The position numbers and the translations under genes were made by a program. DNA of 64,000 bases, taken from positions 1-64,000 of the forward strand of contig CAZSDW010000016.1 of the NCBI GenBank assembly GCA_964605705.1, read 5' to 3'. The notes beneath the pieces were generated by a model, which was given only the letters and a program-made list of their open reading frames with translations, searched no databases and was not told the DNA's origin. The DNA comes from CAZSDW01 sp964605705 (GTDB lineage Bacteria > Fidelibacterota > UBA2242). This document shows positions 46,245 through 54,440 of this stretch, one piece after another. How positions within the stretch are numbered: the first letter of the stretch is position 1; each line of letters begins with the position of its first letter.

Positions 46245-46751
46245 CTATTTTGCAGTCAGAAACGTTACAATCGTGCGCCCCTCAAAGGAGGGCGTTTTTT
46301 CAATGACACCAATATCGGACAATGATTCAGCAACATTGTTAATCAGTTGCTCTCCAACCTCTTTATGGGCGAGTTCCCTGCCACGGAACATAAGCGTCAA
46401 TTTTACCTTATATCCCTCGCTGAGGAATTTCCGGATATGATCGACTTTCATATTCAGATCATGCTCGCCTATTCGGGGGCGAAAGCGGACTTCTTTAAGT
46501 TTAATCACATGCTGTTTCTTTTTGTTCTCCCGCTCCTTCATCTGCTGCTGGTATTTGTATTTTCCAAAATCCATAATTTTGCAGACCGGTGGTTTGGCAG
46601 TCGGAGAAATTTCGACAAGGTCCAAACCATACTCGTCGGCTAAATTCAGTGCTTCTCGGGGTGACACTATTCCGACCTGCTTCCCATCAGGATCGATCAG
46701 ACGCAATGATTGGACACGAATTTGTTCATTGATGCGTAGAATTTTTTCTAT
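46245..46751 (-). CDS. infC: Translation initiation factor IF-3 with a non-canonical start codon
   Basis: IF-3 of about 168 residues: N-domain (RINEQIRV, VGIVSPREALNLADEYGLDLVEIS, PPVCKIMDFGKYKY) and C-domain (KEVRFRPRIGEHDLNMKV, KLTLMFRGRELAHKEVG). The frame has no ATG, GTG or TTG before TTG 46706, which lies inside the conserved N-domain. Upstream in frame the conserved RINEQIRVQSL stretch continues, preceded by AGGAGA (46759-46764). The best starts are ATA at 46751 (8 nt from AGGAG) or ATC at 46754 (5 nt). E. coli infC uses AUU, which IF-3 itself discriminates against, giving autoregulation; the same logic is likely here. The ribosome site lies only 1 bp after the thrS stop. Confidence 0.93.
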   Translation of the reverse strand: MEKILRINEQIRVQSLRLIDPDGKQVGIVSPREALNLADEYGLDLVEISPTAKPPVCKIMDFGKYKYQQQMKERENKKKQHVIKLKEVRFRPRIGEHDLNMKVDHIRKFLSEGYKVKLTLMFRGRELAHKEVGEQLINNVAESLSDIGVIEKTPSFEGRTIVTFLTAK

Positions 46752-46764
46752 GATTGTATCTCCT

Positions 46765-48693
46765 CTATTGTTCGACTATCTCTGTCTCAACCATCGCGAC
46801 GGCTTCATCCCAGGCAAAGGTCCCCTTGTCACCGGATTTTCGACGCCGGATGGATACCGTTCTATTTTGGGCTTCCCTGTCACCGATGATAAACATATAT
46901 GGAATTTTCATCAATTCGGCTTCCCGGATTTTGGCACCCATCGTGTCGCTTTTTTCATTAAATTCGACACGAATAGAATTCTTTTTTAATAATTGGTAAA
47001 ATTCCCGGGCAATCTCATTCTGTTTTTCGGAAATCGGAATCACAATCGCCTGAACCGGCGCCAGCCAGACCGGAAAATCACCAACAGTATTTTCAATAAG
47101 CACTCCAACAAACCGTTCCAGTGAGCCCATGATGGCTCGATGAATCATATACGGCTGTTTTTTCTCATTATCACTGGAAATATACTCCATATTAAATCTT
47201 TCCGAAAGATTAAAATCAAACTGTATGGTCGTACATTGCCAGCTGCGGTTCAGGGCATCGCGAATCTTTATGTCGATTTTCGGTCCGTAAAAAGCCCCAC
47301 CGCCTTCATCCATTGAATATTCGACATTCAAAGAATCCAGCGCGTATTTCAAAGCTTCGGTTGCCTCTTCCCATTTAGCGACCTCGCCCACATACTTGTC
47401 TTTAGGCTTTGTCGCTATATAAACTTCAAAGTCATTAAAACCGAATTTTCGAATATAATCGAAAGAAAATTGAACCAGTTTCATGATTTCATCGTTCAGT
47501 TGCTCAGGAGTACAGAAAATGTGTGCGTCATCCTGGGTAAATCCGCGCACCCGCATCAAGCCGTGTAGAACTCCGGAAAGTTCATAGCGATACACCGTTC
47601 CCAGTTCAGCATATTTGATCGGAAGATCCCGGTAACTGCGGGTTTTCGATTTATAGACCTGAATATGAAACGGGCAATTCATGGGCTTGATAAAATATTC
47701 GTCACCTTCGATCTTCATGGAATCGAACATGGATTCACGATAAAAAACCAAATGCCCGCTGGTCTCCCATAGATTCGACTTACCGATGTGCGGTGTTTCC
47801 ACTAATTCGTACCCGCGATCGATATGTTCTTTGATCCAGAAATCCTTGATTGTATGGAGCAGTGTTGCTCCGCGCGGATACCAGATTACGAGCCCGGGTC
47901 CCACCTGTTCGTTAATTTCAAAGAGTTCCAGCGTTTTGCCCAGTTTGCGGTGATCGCGGCGCTTTGCTTCTTCAAGATAATTCAGATATTTCTTCAAGTC
48001 TTTTGATGATGGAAAAGATGTTCCGTAAATCCGGGTCAGCATTTTATTCCGTGAATCACCGCGCCAGTACGCGCCGGCAGTATTCAATAGTTTGAATGCT
48101 TTTATCTTGCCGGTGGACGGAACATGCGGTCCCCGGCATAAATCGGCAAAATCACCCTGGGCATAAATGGAGAGGACCTCATTTTCAGCGATGGATTCAA
48201 TGATCTCAACTTTGTAGGTCTCACCCATTTCACTAAATTTTTTCGTCAACTCTGCACGGGTAAACTCTTCCCTTTTAACCGGAATATCCTGATCGATAAT
48301 CTCTTGCATCCGCTCTTCAATTTTTCCCAGATCATCTTCAGTGAACGGCACTTCTACATCAAAGTCATAATAAAAACGATTTTCGATTGCCGGTCCGATC
48401 GTAACTTTTACATTGGGATACAGCTGTTTGACCGCCTGTGCCATAACATGGGAGGTGCTGTGGAGTAAAATCTCATGCGCTTCCGGAGATTTATATGTGA
48501 CAATCTCCAGTGATGCATTCTCAGTAAGTGGGAAGGTTAAATCAACCAGTCGGTCATTGACCTTTGCTGCGAGAGAATTCTGAAACAGCCCTTCGCTAAT
48601 TGATCTTGCGATATCGGCAGCAGTCGTACCTGAATCTACCGGTAATTGCGTACCATCGGGTAGTGTGACTGTGATCTTCTGTGCAGGGCTCAA
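46765..48693 (-). CDS. thrS: Threonyl-tRNA synthetase
   Basis: A 642-residue class II synthetase: TGS domain (1-62, ITVTLPDGTQLPV), editing domain (about 65-220, with HSTSHVMAQAVKQL and the RGPHVP cysteine region DLCRGPHVPSTG), catalytic core (about 240-530; MNCPFHIQVYKSK with a zinc-ligand Cys, and motif 2 RYELSGVLHGLMRVRGFTQDD) and anticodon-binding domain (about 540-640). No ATG is available; TTG 48693 (with AAGGA upstream) starts the protein exactly at the TGS domain. First gene of thrS-infC-rpmI-rplT-pheS-pheT, 64 bp downstream of a tRNA-Val gene. Confidence 0.96.
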   Translation of the reverse strand: MSPAQKITVTLPDGTQLPVDSGTTAADIARSISEGLFQNSLAAKVNDRLVDLTFPLTENASLEIVTYKSPEAHEILLHSTSHVMAQAVKQLYPNVKVTIGPAIENRFYYDFDVEVPFTEDDLGKIEERMQEIIDQDIPVKREEFTRAELTKKFSEMGETYKVEIIESIAENEVLSIYAQGDFADLCRGPHVPSTGKIKAFKLLNTAGAYWRGDSRNKMLTRIYGTSFPSSKDLKKYLNYLEEAKRRDHRKLGKTLELFEINEQVGPGLVIWYPRGATLLHTIKDFWIKEHIDRGYELVETPHIGKSNLWETSGHLVFYRESMFDSMKIEGDEYFIKPMNCPFHIQVYKSKTRSYRDLPIKYAELGTVYRYELSGVLHGLMRVRGFTQDDAHIFCTPEQLNDEIMKLVQFSFDYIRKFGFNDFEVYIATKPKDKYVGEVAKWEEATEALKYALDSLNVEYSMDEGGGAFYGPKIDIKIRDALNRSWQCTTIQFDFNLSERFNMEYISSDNEKKQPYMIHRAIMGSLERFVGVLIENTVGDFPVWLAPVQAIVIPISEKQNEIAREFYQLLKKNSIRVEFNEKSDTMGAKIREAELMKIPYMFIIGDREAQNRTVSIRRRKSGDKGTFAWDEAVAMVETEIVEQ

Positions 48694-48757
48694 AATTATT
48701 TTCCTTTTTTCTCTCGTTCGTCATATCGACCTCTGATATAAATGAGGCACATTTCTG

Positions 48758-48831
48758 TGGGCGATACTGGACTCGAACCAGTGACCCCTTGCATGTCAAG
48801 CAAGTACTCTAACCACCTGAGCTAATCGCCC
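48758..48831 (-). tRNA. tRNA-Val (anticodon GAC)
   Basis: A complete cloverleaf on the minus strand: acceptor GGGCGAU/AUCGCCC, D arm GCUC-loop-GAGU, anticodon stem CUUGC/GCAAG with 7-nt loop UUGACAU (anticodon GAC, valine), and T arm with GGUUCGAGUCC. Discriminator A; CCA is not encoded. In the tandem array upstream the same gene is repeated in broken form. Confidence 0.95.
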
Positions 48832-49182
48832 TTTTAAAATATCATTCACAATAATTCAGCAAAATCCGAATCAGTGACCCTCCCGACACATCGGGACAAG
48901 TACTCTAACCACCTGCCTGTCTGGCGAATCCCGCTAAAGCGGGAGAAGACAGAAGCTAATCGCCCTTTTAAAATATCATTCACAATAATTCAGCAAAATC
49001 CGAATCAGNNNNNNNNNNNNNNNNNNNNNNNNNNNNNNNNNNNNNNNNNNNNNNNNNNNNNNNNNNNNNNNNNNNNNNNNNNNNNNNNNNNNNNNNNNNN
49101 NNNNNNNNATCGGGACAAGTACTCTAACCACCTGCCTGTCTGGCGAATCCCGCTAAAGCGGGAAAAGCCAGAAGCTAATCGC
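48821..49182 (-). repeat. 134-bp tandem array of tRNA-Val-derived pseudogene units carrying palindromes
   Basis: A 134-bp unit (48821-48954) repeats from 48955 into the gap, and a third partial copy follows from 49109. On the minus strand each unit reads as a spacer (48832-48874) and then a tRNA-Val body that is identical to the true gene up to the D stem, has a 38-nt insert there (hairpin TCCCGC-TAAA-GCGGGA at 48929-48944, flanked by CTGTCT/AGACAG), and has its anticodon arm replaced by a second hairpin (TCCCGA-CACA-TCGGGA, 48881-48896). It loses the 3' part of the T arm. The last copy (49109-49172) differs at two stem bases (TCTGGC/GCCAGA pairing instead). The spacer before every copy is the same as that before the intact tRNA. 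Confidence 0.85.
49009..49108. other. Assembly gap of exactly 100 N inside the tandem array
   Basis: The run of N is exactly 100 long, a common placeholder for a gap of unknown size. It interrupts the second 134-bp unit. If only one further copy existed just 15 bp would be missing; any multiple of 134 bp could be added, so the copy number of the array is unknown. Frames reported across it are meaningless. Confidence 0.95.
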
Positions 49183-49416
49183 CTGAATTTTCCAGTTTGG
49201 CTGTTTTCTCTGCTTTTTGCAAAAAGCAAAAACAAGCCACTCCTCTGTAAGTACCTCAAAAAACGAGACTTAATTTAAGTAATGAATCCTACACACGCAA
49301 CGGAAAACTATGAGGAGCAAAATACATTATTTTCTTCAGGAAACGGGATTTAAAAAGGCTCTATGAATTGTAAAATATAAATATTAAAAGTTATCCGAAA
49401 TCATTAATTTATTTCC
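49183..49416. other. Intergenic region before aroC
   Basis: I see no gene here. It holds an inverted repeat TGCTTTTTGC-AAAAAGCA (about 49211-49228) and A+T-rich sequence leading to aroC. No clear promoter or ribosome site for aroC could be picked out. Confidence 0.5.
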
Positions 49417-50409
49417 ATGAATAGTTTTGGCACAATTTTCAGAACAAGTATTTTTGGTGAATCCCACGGCAATAGTGTTGGCGTTCTTATTGACGGCTGT
49501 CCGGCGGGATTACCAATCAAACCCGACGATTTTATCGATGACTTTAATCGACGTCGGGCAGGTTCCAAAGGCACTACTCCCCGTAAAGAAGCGGATATTC
49601 CACAAATCCTGAGCGGCATTTTTAACAGACATACCACCGGCGCTCCTATCTGTATAATCTTCGAAAATGCGAACATCCGTTCAAGAGATTATACAAAACT
49701 CAGAGAAACACCACGTCCCGGACATGCCGATTTCGTAGCCATGTATAAATTTGGCGGATTTGAAGATTACCGCGGCGGTGGACATTTTTCCGGCAGAATA
49801 ACCCTGGGGCTCGTCGCCGCTGGCGTTATTGCAAAAAAATTGATCAAGCCTGTCAGCGTATCAGCCAAACTGCTCGAAGTCGGTGGCAGCAGTGATATCG
49901 AGACGACTATTACTCGTGCAATTGAAAATAAAGATTCTGTCGGTGGTCTCATTGAATGCACCGCCGGCAATATGCCGATTGGACTGGGCGAACCATTTTT
50001 CGACTCCGTTGAAGCCCTGATCAGTCATATGATTTTCTCTATTCCGGCGACTAAGGGCATTGAGTTCGGTGCCGGATTCAAAGCCGCAAAAATGCGGGGC
50101 AGCGAACACAATGACAATATAATTTCGATTGATGGAAAAACCGAAAGCAACCATGCCGGCGGGATCAATGGTGGTATTTCAAATGGAAATGATCTGGTTT
50201 TCCGGGTAGCGGTTAAACCCACTTCCAGTATTGCTCAGCCTCAACGGACATTAAGTATAAAAACCGGAAAAATGACTGACTTGCTTATCGAGGGTCGCCA
50301 TGATACCTGTATCGCTCTGCGCGTTCCGGTCATCATCGAAGCAGCCACAGCCATTGTATTGGCAGATCTGATGCTGCGTGCCCGGAAAATCGATCGAGTA
50401 ATTATTTAA
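49417..50409 (+). CDS. aroC: Chorismate synthase
   Basis: A 330-residue enzyme, somewhat shorter than the usual 350-390, that converts EPSP to chorismate with reduced FMN, the last common step to aromatic amino acids and folate. Signatures: GESHGNSVGVLIDGCPAGLP (residues 14-33), RPGHADF, GGGHFSGRITLGLVAAG, and the C-terminal RHDTCIALRVPVIIEA block. No Shine-Dalgarno sequence is obvious before ATG 49417. It stands alone and converges with the next gene 26 bp away. Confidence 0.95.
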   Translation: MNSFGTIFRTSIFGESHGNSVGVLIDGCPAGLPIKPDDFIDDFNRRRAGSKGTTPRKEADIPQILSGIFNRHTTGAPICIIFENANIRSRDYTKLRETPRPGHADFVAMYKFGGFEDYRGGGHFSGRITLGLVAAGVIAKKLIKPVSVSAKLLEVGGSSDIETTITRAIENKDSVGGLIECTAGNMPIGLGEPFFDSVEALISHMIFSIPATKGIEFGAGFKAAKMRGSEHNDNIISIDGKTESNHAGGINGGISNGNDLVFRVAVKPTSSIAQPQRTLSIKTGKMTDLLIEGRHDTCIALRVPVIIEAATAIVLADLMLRARKIDRVII

Positions 50410-50435
50410 ATTAAAATACTACCCGAATAGTAAGC

Positions 50436-50852
50436 TTACCAGTGTTTGCCGATTAATCCATAAACCAAATAACCAATTCCAGGTGCAATTGCGACTGGCA
50501 GAATTCCAATGATGGTGACTTTAGATTTATAAGTCATCAATATAAAACAGATGACGGCGGCTGCAATAGTCACTCCAATGACCGCCAACCAGTACTTTTT
50601 TACCAGTCGCTCAAAAGTCATGAACAATCCGATTGACGTAATCGTCGATATCAGGTAAAGATAGAATCCATAAATGTTAATCTGCCCGATCCGATATAAA
50701 ATTCCACCCATTAACAAAGCCAGTAAGAAACACGCCATGAGCAAGCTGAGGATACGCCACTGCAGTGGATTGGATTTCTTTTCAGAGCGAAATTGAAAAT
50801 ACGCAATAAAAAATCCAACCAGCAGCGATACTAAGAATAATTTAATTATCAT
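50436..50852 (-). CDS. Hypothetical four-helix membrane protein
   Basis: A 138-residue protein with four predicted membrane helices (about 2-18, 34-52, 60-78 and 90-106 plus a C-terminal hydrophobic stretch). No recognised motif. Its start overlaps the end of the preceding lipoprotein gene by 11 bp, so the two are probably made together. Function unknown. Confidence 0.65.
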   Translation of the reverse strand: MIIKLFLVSLLVGFFIAYFQFRSEKKSNPLQWRILSLLMACFLLALLMGGILYRIGQINIYGFYLYLISTITSIGLFMTFERLVKKYWLAVIGVTIAAAVICFILMTYKSKVTIIGILPVAIAPGIGYLVYGLIGKHW

Positions 50853-51450
50853 TTTTAAAATCAGATTGAGCCTTGCGCCAGGCTTTTAAGGAAACTACCC
50901 GGTATGCCGGTGAATAATATTTGATATATTCTTCTGAATGGTGAATGACAGGGAAATTATTTTCAATGATATATTGATTGAATTCACTGAATTTTTCCGG
51001 ATATAATCCAAAGGTCCCATTTTCGACTTTTTTAACAAGCTCCTGCCATAAGCGAATAAAATGCTCTCTTGCAGCCGGTTCAATTTCCGAAGATTCCGGA
51101 ATCAGTCTGGCTAATTTATTGATCGAATAATTTTCACTTTTACAGCGATACAGGTTAATTCGGATGAAGGTCGAATCGGGCGATATATTTTCAATCAGGG
51201 GCGCTTTTGGATCCGCTTCGATTTTCGACATTTCATATTCGAGGGACTCGGTGATTTTTGATACGTCTGCACCAAGGTGACCGGGTCCCATAACTCCCTG
51301 ATATATCAATTTATAGACGTCCGCCGCCTGCATCCTTGGATATTTTTCCAGATGAATCTTGATAATCGATTCCCATTCTGAATAATTTAGCACGTCGCTG
51401 CTGCAGTTGATAAACGCCATCGATATTATCAGTAAAATAAAATATTTCAT
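50842..51450 (-). CDS. Hypothetical lipoprotein with YKLIYQGVMGPGHLG motif
   Basis: A 202-residue protein; a short signal ends in FINC (C16), a probable lipid anchor. The mature part has a notable VYKLIYQGVMGPGHLGAD segment (about 46-63), a second conserved-looking FIRINLYRCK stretch, and a C-terminal HHSEEYIKYYSPAYRVV. I recall similar unnamed proteins in Bacteroidota and Firmicutes but know no function. It shares an 11-bp overlap with the membrane protein gene downstream. Confidence 0.7.
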   Translation of the reverse strand: MKYFILLIISMAFINCSSDVLNYSEWESIIKIHLEKYPRMQAADVYKLIYQGVMGPGHLGADVSKITESLEYEMSKIEADPKAPLIENISPDSTFIRINLYRCKSENYSINKLARLIPESSEIEPAAREHFIRLWQELVKKVENGTFGLYPEKFSEFNQYIIENNFPVIHHSEEYIKYYSPAYRVVSLKAWRKAQSDFKNDN

Positions 51451-51468
51451 TGACCGGTAGGAGGAAAA

Positions 51469-51657
51469 TCAGACGGATTTATTATCGTCAATTTCTCGAA
51501 ATTCAGCATCTTCAATATCGTTCGGATCGATATTTATTTTCTTCTGTTTACTTTTACCATGAACTTCAATATTGGCATTTAAAAGCCGTTGCAGATAGGG
51601 CTGGAGCAGTTTCCAGATCAGGTAAAAGATAATCAGGTAGATCATCAATCTGAACAT
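51469..51657 (-). CDS. Small membrane protein with acidic tail
   Basis: A 62-residue protein: one membrane helix (about 2-22, RLMIYLIIFYLIWKLLQPYL), then a basic patch (GKSKQKK) and an acidic tail (DPNDIEDAEFREIDD). It resembles the small DUF4834-like proteins often beside nucleotide or folate genes in FCB bacteria. It follows the deoxynucleoside kinase by 3 bp, so it is co-transcribed. Function unknown. Confidence 0.7.
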   Translation of the reverse strand: MFRLMIYLIIFYLIWKLLQPYLQRLLNANIEVHGKSKQKKINIDPNDIEDAEFREIDDNKSV

Positions 51658-51660
51658 CGC

Positions 51661-52302
51661 TTATGCCTTTCGCTCCGGTTTATAATAAACAGTTCCTGAG
51701 ATCGGTTTTTTCAGAAGCGATAACAGTTCGTTCAAATCGTCATCATTATGAACAAAATCAATATCATTGGTATTGATGATGAGCAGCGGACTGGAATTAT
51801 ATCGAAAAAAATATTCATTATAAATCTGGTTCAACGATTCAATGTACTCCCTGGACATGTCGCGTTCATAGCTTCTGCCCCGCTTTTTGATATTTGACAT
51901 TAATCTGTCAGTGCTCGCCTGTAAAAATACAACCAGGTCCGGTTTTGGGATCTCTTTTTCCAGTAACTGGGCGATCAGGTTATAAAGCACAAATTCCTTT
52001 TCATTCAGGTTCAGATGCGCAAACAATTTGTCTTTATCAAACATATAGTCACTGACTAGTAGATTTGAGAACAGGTCAATCTGCTTCAATTCCAGCTGCT
52101 GCCGGTATCGACTGAGCAAAAAATAGAGCTGGGTCTGAAATGCGTATCGTTCGGGATCGATATAAAAATCTTCCAGAAAGGGATTCTCTTCAAATTTTTC
52201 AAGCACCAGGCGGGCGGACATCCGGTCAGATAAAATTTTTGCGAAACTGGTTTTACCAACTCCGATGACACCTTCAATTGCAATATAGTACAGATGCTTC
52301 AT
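51661..52302 (-). CDS. Deoxynucleoside kinase
   Basis: A 213-residue dNK-family kinase (dGK/dCK/dAK type) that phosphorylates deoxynucleosides for salvage. P-loop GVIGVGKTS (10-18), the substrate-site E/R elements (YMFDKDKLFA), and the lid RGRSYERDM with catalytic arginines are visible. In many Bacteroidota the same enzyme is fused to or next to FolK; here folK lies 26 bp upstream. Which deoxynucleoside it prefers cannot be read from sequence. Confidence 0.92.
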   Translation of the reverse strand: MKHLYYIAIEGVIGVGKTSFAKILSDRMSARLVLEKFEENPFLEDFYIDPERYAFQTQLYFLLSRYRQQLELKQIDLFSNLLVSDYMFDKDKLFAHLNLNEKEFVLYNLIAQLLEKEIPKPDLVVFLQASTDRLMSNIKKRGRSYERDMSREYIESLNQIYNEYFFRYNSSPLLIINTNDIDFVHNDDDLNELLSLLKKPISGTVYYKPERKA

Positions 52303-52328
52303 GAATTCCTTTTATTCTTACCTATAAT

Positions 52329-52847
52329 TTAATGACTTATCCAAAATTTTATATCTTTAATTTTAGTAATTTGGTCATTATCAGGACATTTTTCATACAA
52401 TGCTGCAATCGATTTGTTTTTCAGTGGATGGACAAAGTCCGGCGCTAAATCCAACATAGGTTGCAGCACAAAGCGCCTCTCATCCATTCGCGGATGTGGA
52501 ATTGTCAACGTATCGGTAGTAAAAACCATCTGACCAAAAAAAATAATATCAATATCGATAATCCGGGGTCCGTTACGAAACTGCCCAAAATCCCGCCCCA
52601 TTTCTGATTCTACTTTTTTACATGCGGACAACAATTCGGTACAGGTTAAATTTGTTTGCCCTTCCACAGCGATATTATAAAACTCGGTCTGATTTTGATA
52701 GTATTTTGGTTCTGTCTCGTACAGATCGGAAATATTCGTAACCTTTATGATTGCTTCGCCGGTCAGCTTTTTAATGGCTTCTTTTAAATGATCTTCCCGG
52801 TTACCGATGTTGGATCCCAGTGCAAGGTAAATCGGAAATACAATCAC
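52329..52847 (-). CDS. folK: 6-hydroxymethyl-7,8-dihydropterin pyrophosphokinase
   Basis: A 172-residue enzyme of folate synthesis that transfers pyrophosphate from ATP to the pterin. Landmarks: LALGSNIGNRE near the N-terminus, the GPRIIDIDIIFFG metal-binding aspartates, and the IPHPRMDERRFVLQPMLDLAP block. It starts with GTG at 52847, overlapping the folB stop by 4 bp (GTGA). Confidence 0.95.
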   Translation of the reverse strand: MIVFPIYLALGSNIGNREDHLKEAIKKLTGEAIIKVTNISDLYETEPKYYQNQTEFYNIAVEGQTNLTCTELLSACKKVESEMGRDFGQFRNGPRIIDIDIIFFGQMVFTTDTLTIPHPRMDERRFVLQPMLDLAPDFVHPLKNKSIAALYEKCPDNDQITKIKDIKFWISH

Positions 52848-53221
52848 ATTAAATCCTCAAGCTGCTCGCGCGTTCTTTCTATCTCCACTTCGACAGTATC
52901 CAGCACCCCTTTCACGGGAGCACCGGGTTTGCGAATCCTGATCAGCACTTTATCGGGATTATAATTCAGGAAAACCTCTTTGATGATTTTTCCCGCTAAT
53001 GCTTCAACCAGGTAGAATTTTGACTTGGTTAAAACATCATGGACCAGTTTATAGAGTTCTTCATAACTGATGGTGTCTTTCAGGTGGTCGGATTTAATCG
53101 CGGCTGTCATATCAAAATCGAGGCTGAGGTCAACCTCATATCGTCCACCCAGGACTTTCTCCTGCTCGGCAACACCATGATAACCATAAAACACCATATT
53201 TTTCAAACTGATTCTGCCCAT
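52844..53221 (-). CDS. folB: Dihydroneopterin aldolase
   Basis: A 125-residue aldolase acting just before FolK in folate synthesis. FYGYHGVAEQEKVLGGRYEVDL (about 11-32) contains the active-site residues, and SYEELYKLV and LVEALAGKI follow as in the family. First gene of folB-folK-dNK. Good MGR start with no signal peptide. Confidence 0.95.
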   Translation of the reverse strand: MGRISLKNMVFYGYHGVAEQEKVLGGRYEVDLSLDFDMTAAIKSDHLKDTISYEELYKLVHDVLTKSKFYLVEALAGKIIKEVFLNYNPDKVLIRIRKPGAPVKGVLDTVEVEIERTREQLEDLM

Positions 53222-53487
53222 ACTGACCTTCGCTTAAATTCTGACCGGGAATTTACCGAACGAGTCTCGAATTGTCAAGCAACGCAGAATCGATAAAATG
53301 ACGATTCGTCAAGCTGCCCGACATTGCTGCCGGACATAATTCTATACCTCGCCACGACGGCATAGTACCGGCGACATTATTACCGTTACATATGACAAAA
53401 TTATAATTTTCAATATCCGGCACGGCACTTGTGACAATACATAATGGTTTTTGAGAAAATGAAAAAATAAATAGAAGGAGAAAAGCC

Positions 53488-53931
53488 ATGACTATTACAC
53501 GTTGGATTCCTAAAAGTTCTTTGATGAATTATCCCAATGAATTTGATCGACTTTTTAATTCAGTTTTCGGATCAAATCCCGAGGCTGCGACAAATGAGTG
53601 TTACTTTTGCCCGGAAGTGGATATTGAGGAACAGGAAAAGATGTTTTCTGTCAATGTCGAATTGCCTGGCGTCAATAAAAAGGATGTCAGTATTAATGTC
53701 AAAGACAATGTTCTGACCATTGAAGGTGAAAAAAAATCAGCCATTGATGCAAAATCCGATAAGCAGCACCGCAGCGAACGCATTTACGGAAAATTCAAAA
53801 GAAGTTTCCGCCTGCCCGAGTTAGTTGACCAGGATAAAATCAGTGCCACTTTTATCGATGGGATTCTGAATGTCAGCATTCCAAAACTCGAAGAGGCTCT
53901 GCCAAAACAGATTGAAGTAAAAATTAAGTAA
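53488..53931 (+). CDS. Small heat-shock protein, Hsp20 family (copy 1)
   Basis: A 147-residue alpha-crystallin-domain chaperone that holds unfolded proteins. The domain spans about 48-147, with the conserved VELPGVNKKDVSINVKDNVLTIEG stretch (in part) and the C-terminal ILNVSIPK; the terminal IxI-like motif is IEVKI. AGAAGGAG upstream. Followed after 52 bp by a second Hsp20. No CIRCE or sigma-32 promoter was recognised in the 266 bp upstream. Confidence 0.93.
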   Translation: MTITRWIPKSSLMNYPNEFDRLFNSVFGSNPEAATNECYFCPEVDIEEQEKMFSVNVELPGVNKKDVSINVKDNVLTIEGEKKSAIDAKSDKQHRSERIYGKFKRSFRLPELVDQDKISATFIDGILNVSIPKLEEALPKQIEVKIK

Positions 53932-53983
53932 TACTAAACCCAGGTTATTTAAAAATTGAACAACCATTTAAAGGAGGTGTACT

Positions 53984-54421
53984 ATGTCACTCGTAAGATG
54001 GACTCCAAGAACGGTACTCGGATTAAGAAATGATTTTGATCGATTCTTTGATTCCTTTTTCAGCATTCCTGATGAAGAAACCTCACTGACTGCTTTCACA
54101 CCTGCAGTCGATATTGAAGAAAAAGAGAAGGAATTCCTGATTAGTGCTGAACTGCCAGGTGTTGCTAAAGACAATGTCAGCCTGAATGTCAAGGACAATA
54201 TGCTGACCATTTCCGGCGAAAAAAAGCAGGAAAAGCAAATTGAAAAGGAGAATTATCACCGCACAGAACGAACCTATGGTGCTTTCCAGAGAAGTTTCAG
54301 ATTACCGGAATATTCCGATCAGGCAAATATATCGGCTGAATTCACGGATGGTGTTCTGCATATCACCGTCCCTAAGCTGAAAGAATCGATTGCCAAAAGT
54401 CTCGATATCAAAATCAAATAA
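53984..54421 (+). CDS. Small heat-shock protein, Hsp20 family (copy 2)
   Basis: A 145-residue paralogue of the preceding Hsp20 with the same order: short N-terminus with RNDFDRFFDSFF, alpha-crystallin domain (about 40-145, AELPGVAKDNVSLNVKDN, LHITVPK), ending DIKIK. Perfect AAAGGAGGT before the ATG. The pair is a tandem duplication, likely one operon closed by the terminator at 54441. Confidence 0.94.
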   Translation: MSLVRWTPRTVLGLRNDFDRFFDSFFSIPDEETSLTAFTPAVDIEEKEKEFLISAELPGVAKDNVSLNVKDNMLTISGEKKQEKQIEKENYHRTERTYGAFQRSFRLPEYSDQANISAEFTDGVLHITVPKLKESIAKSLDIKIK

Positions 54422-54440
54422 CCAAATCCGAAACCGATCG

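Noticed and set aside
48694..48757. T-box or threonine leader before thrS
   Set aside because: Only 64 bp separate the tRNA-Val gene and thrS, too short for a T-box, and no such element fits a Gram-negative FCB organism.
48874..49278. 134-codon frame across the gap
   Set aside because: It is built mostly of N and tandem-repeat sequence; it is not a gene.
53222..53487. CIRCE or sigma-32 promoter before the Hsp20 genes
   Set aside because: No TTAGCACTC-N9-GAGTGCTAA and no good CTTGAA/CCCCAT pair was found; only a short GAATCG/CGATTC inverted repeat near 53287.
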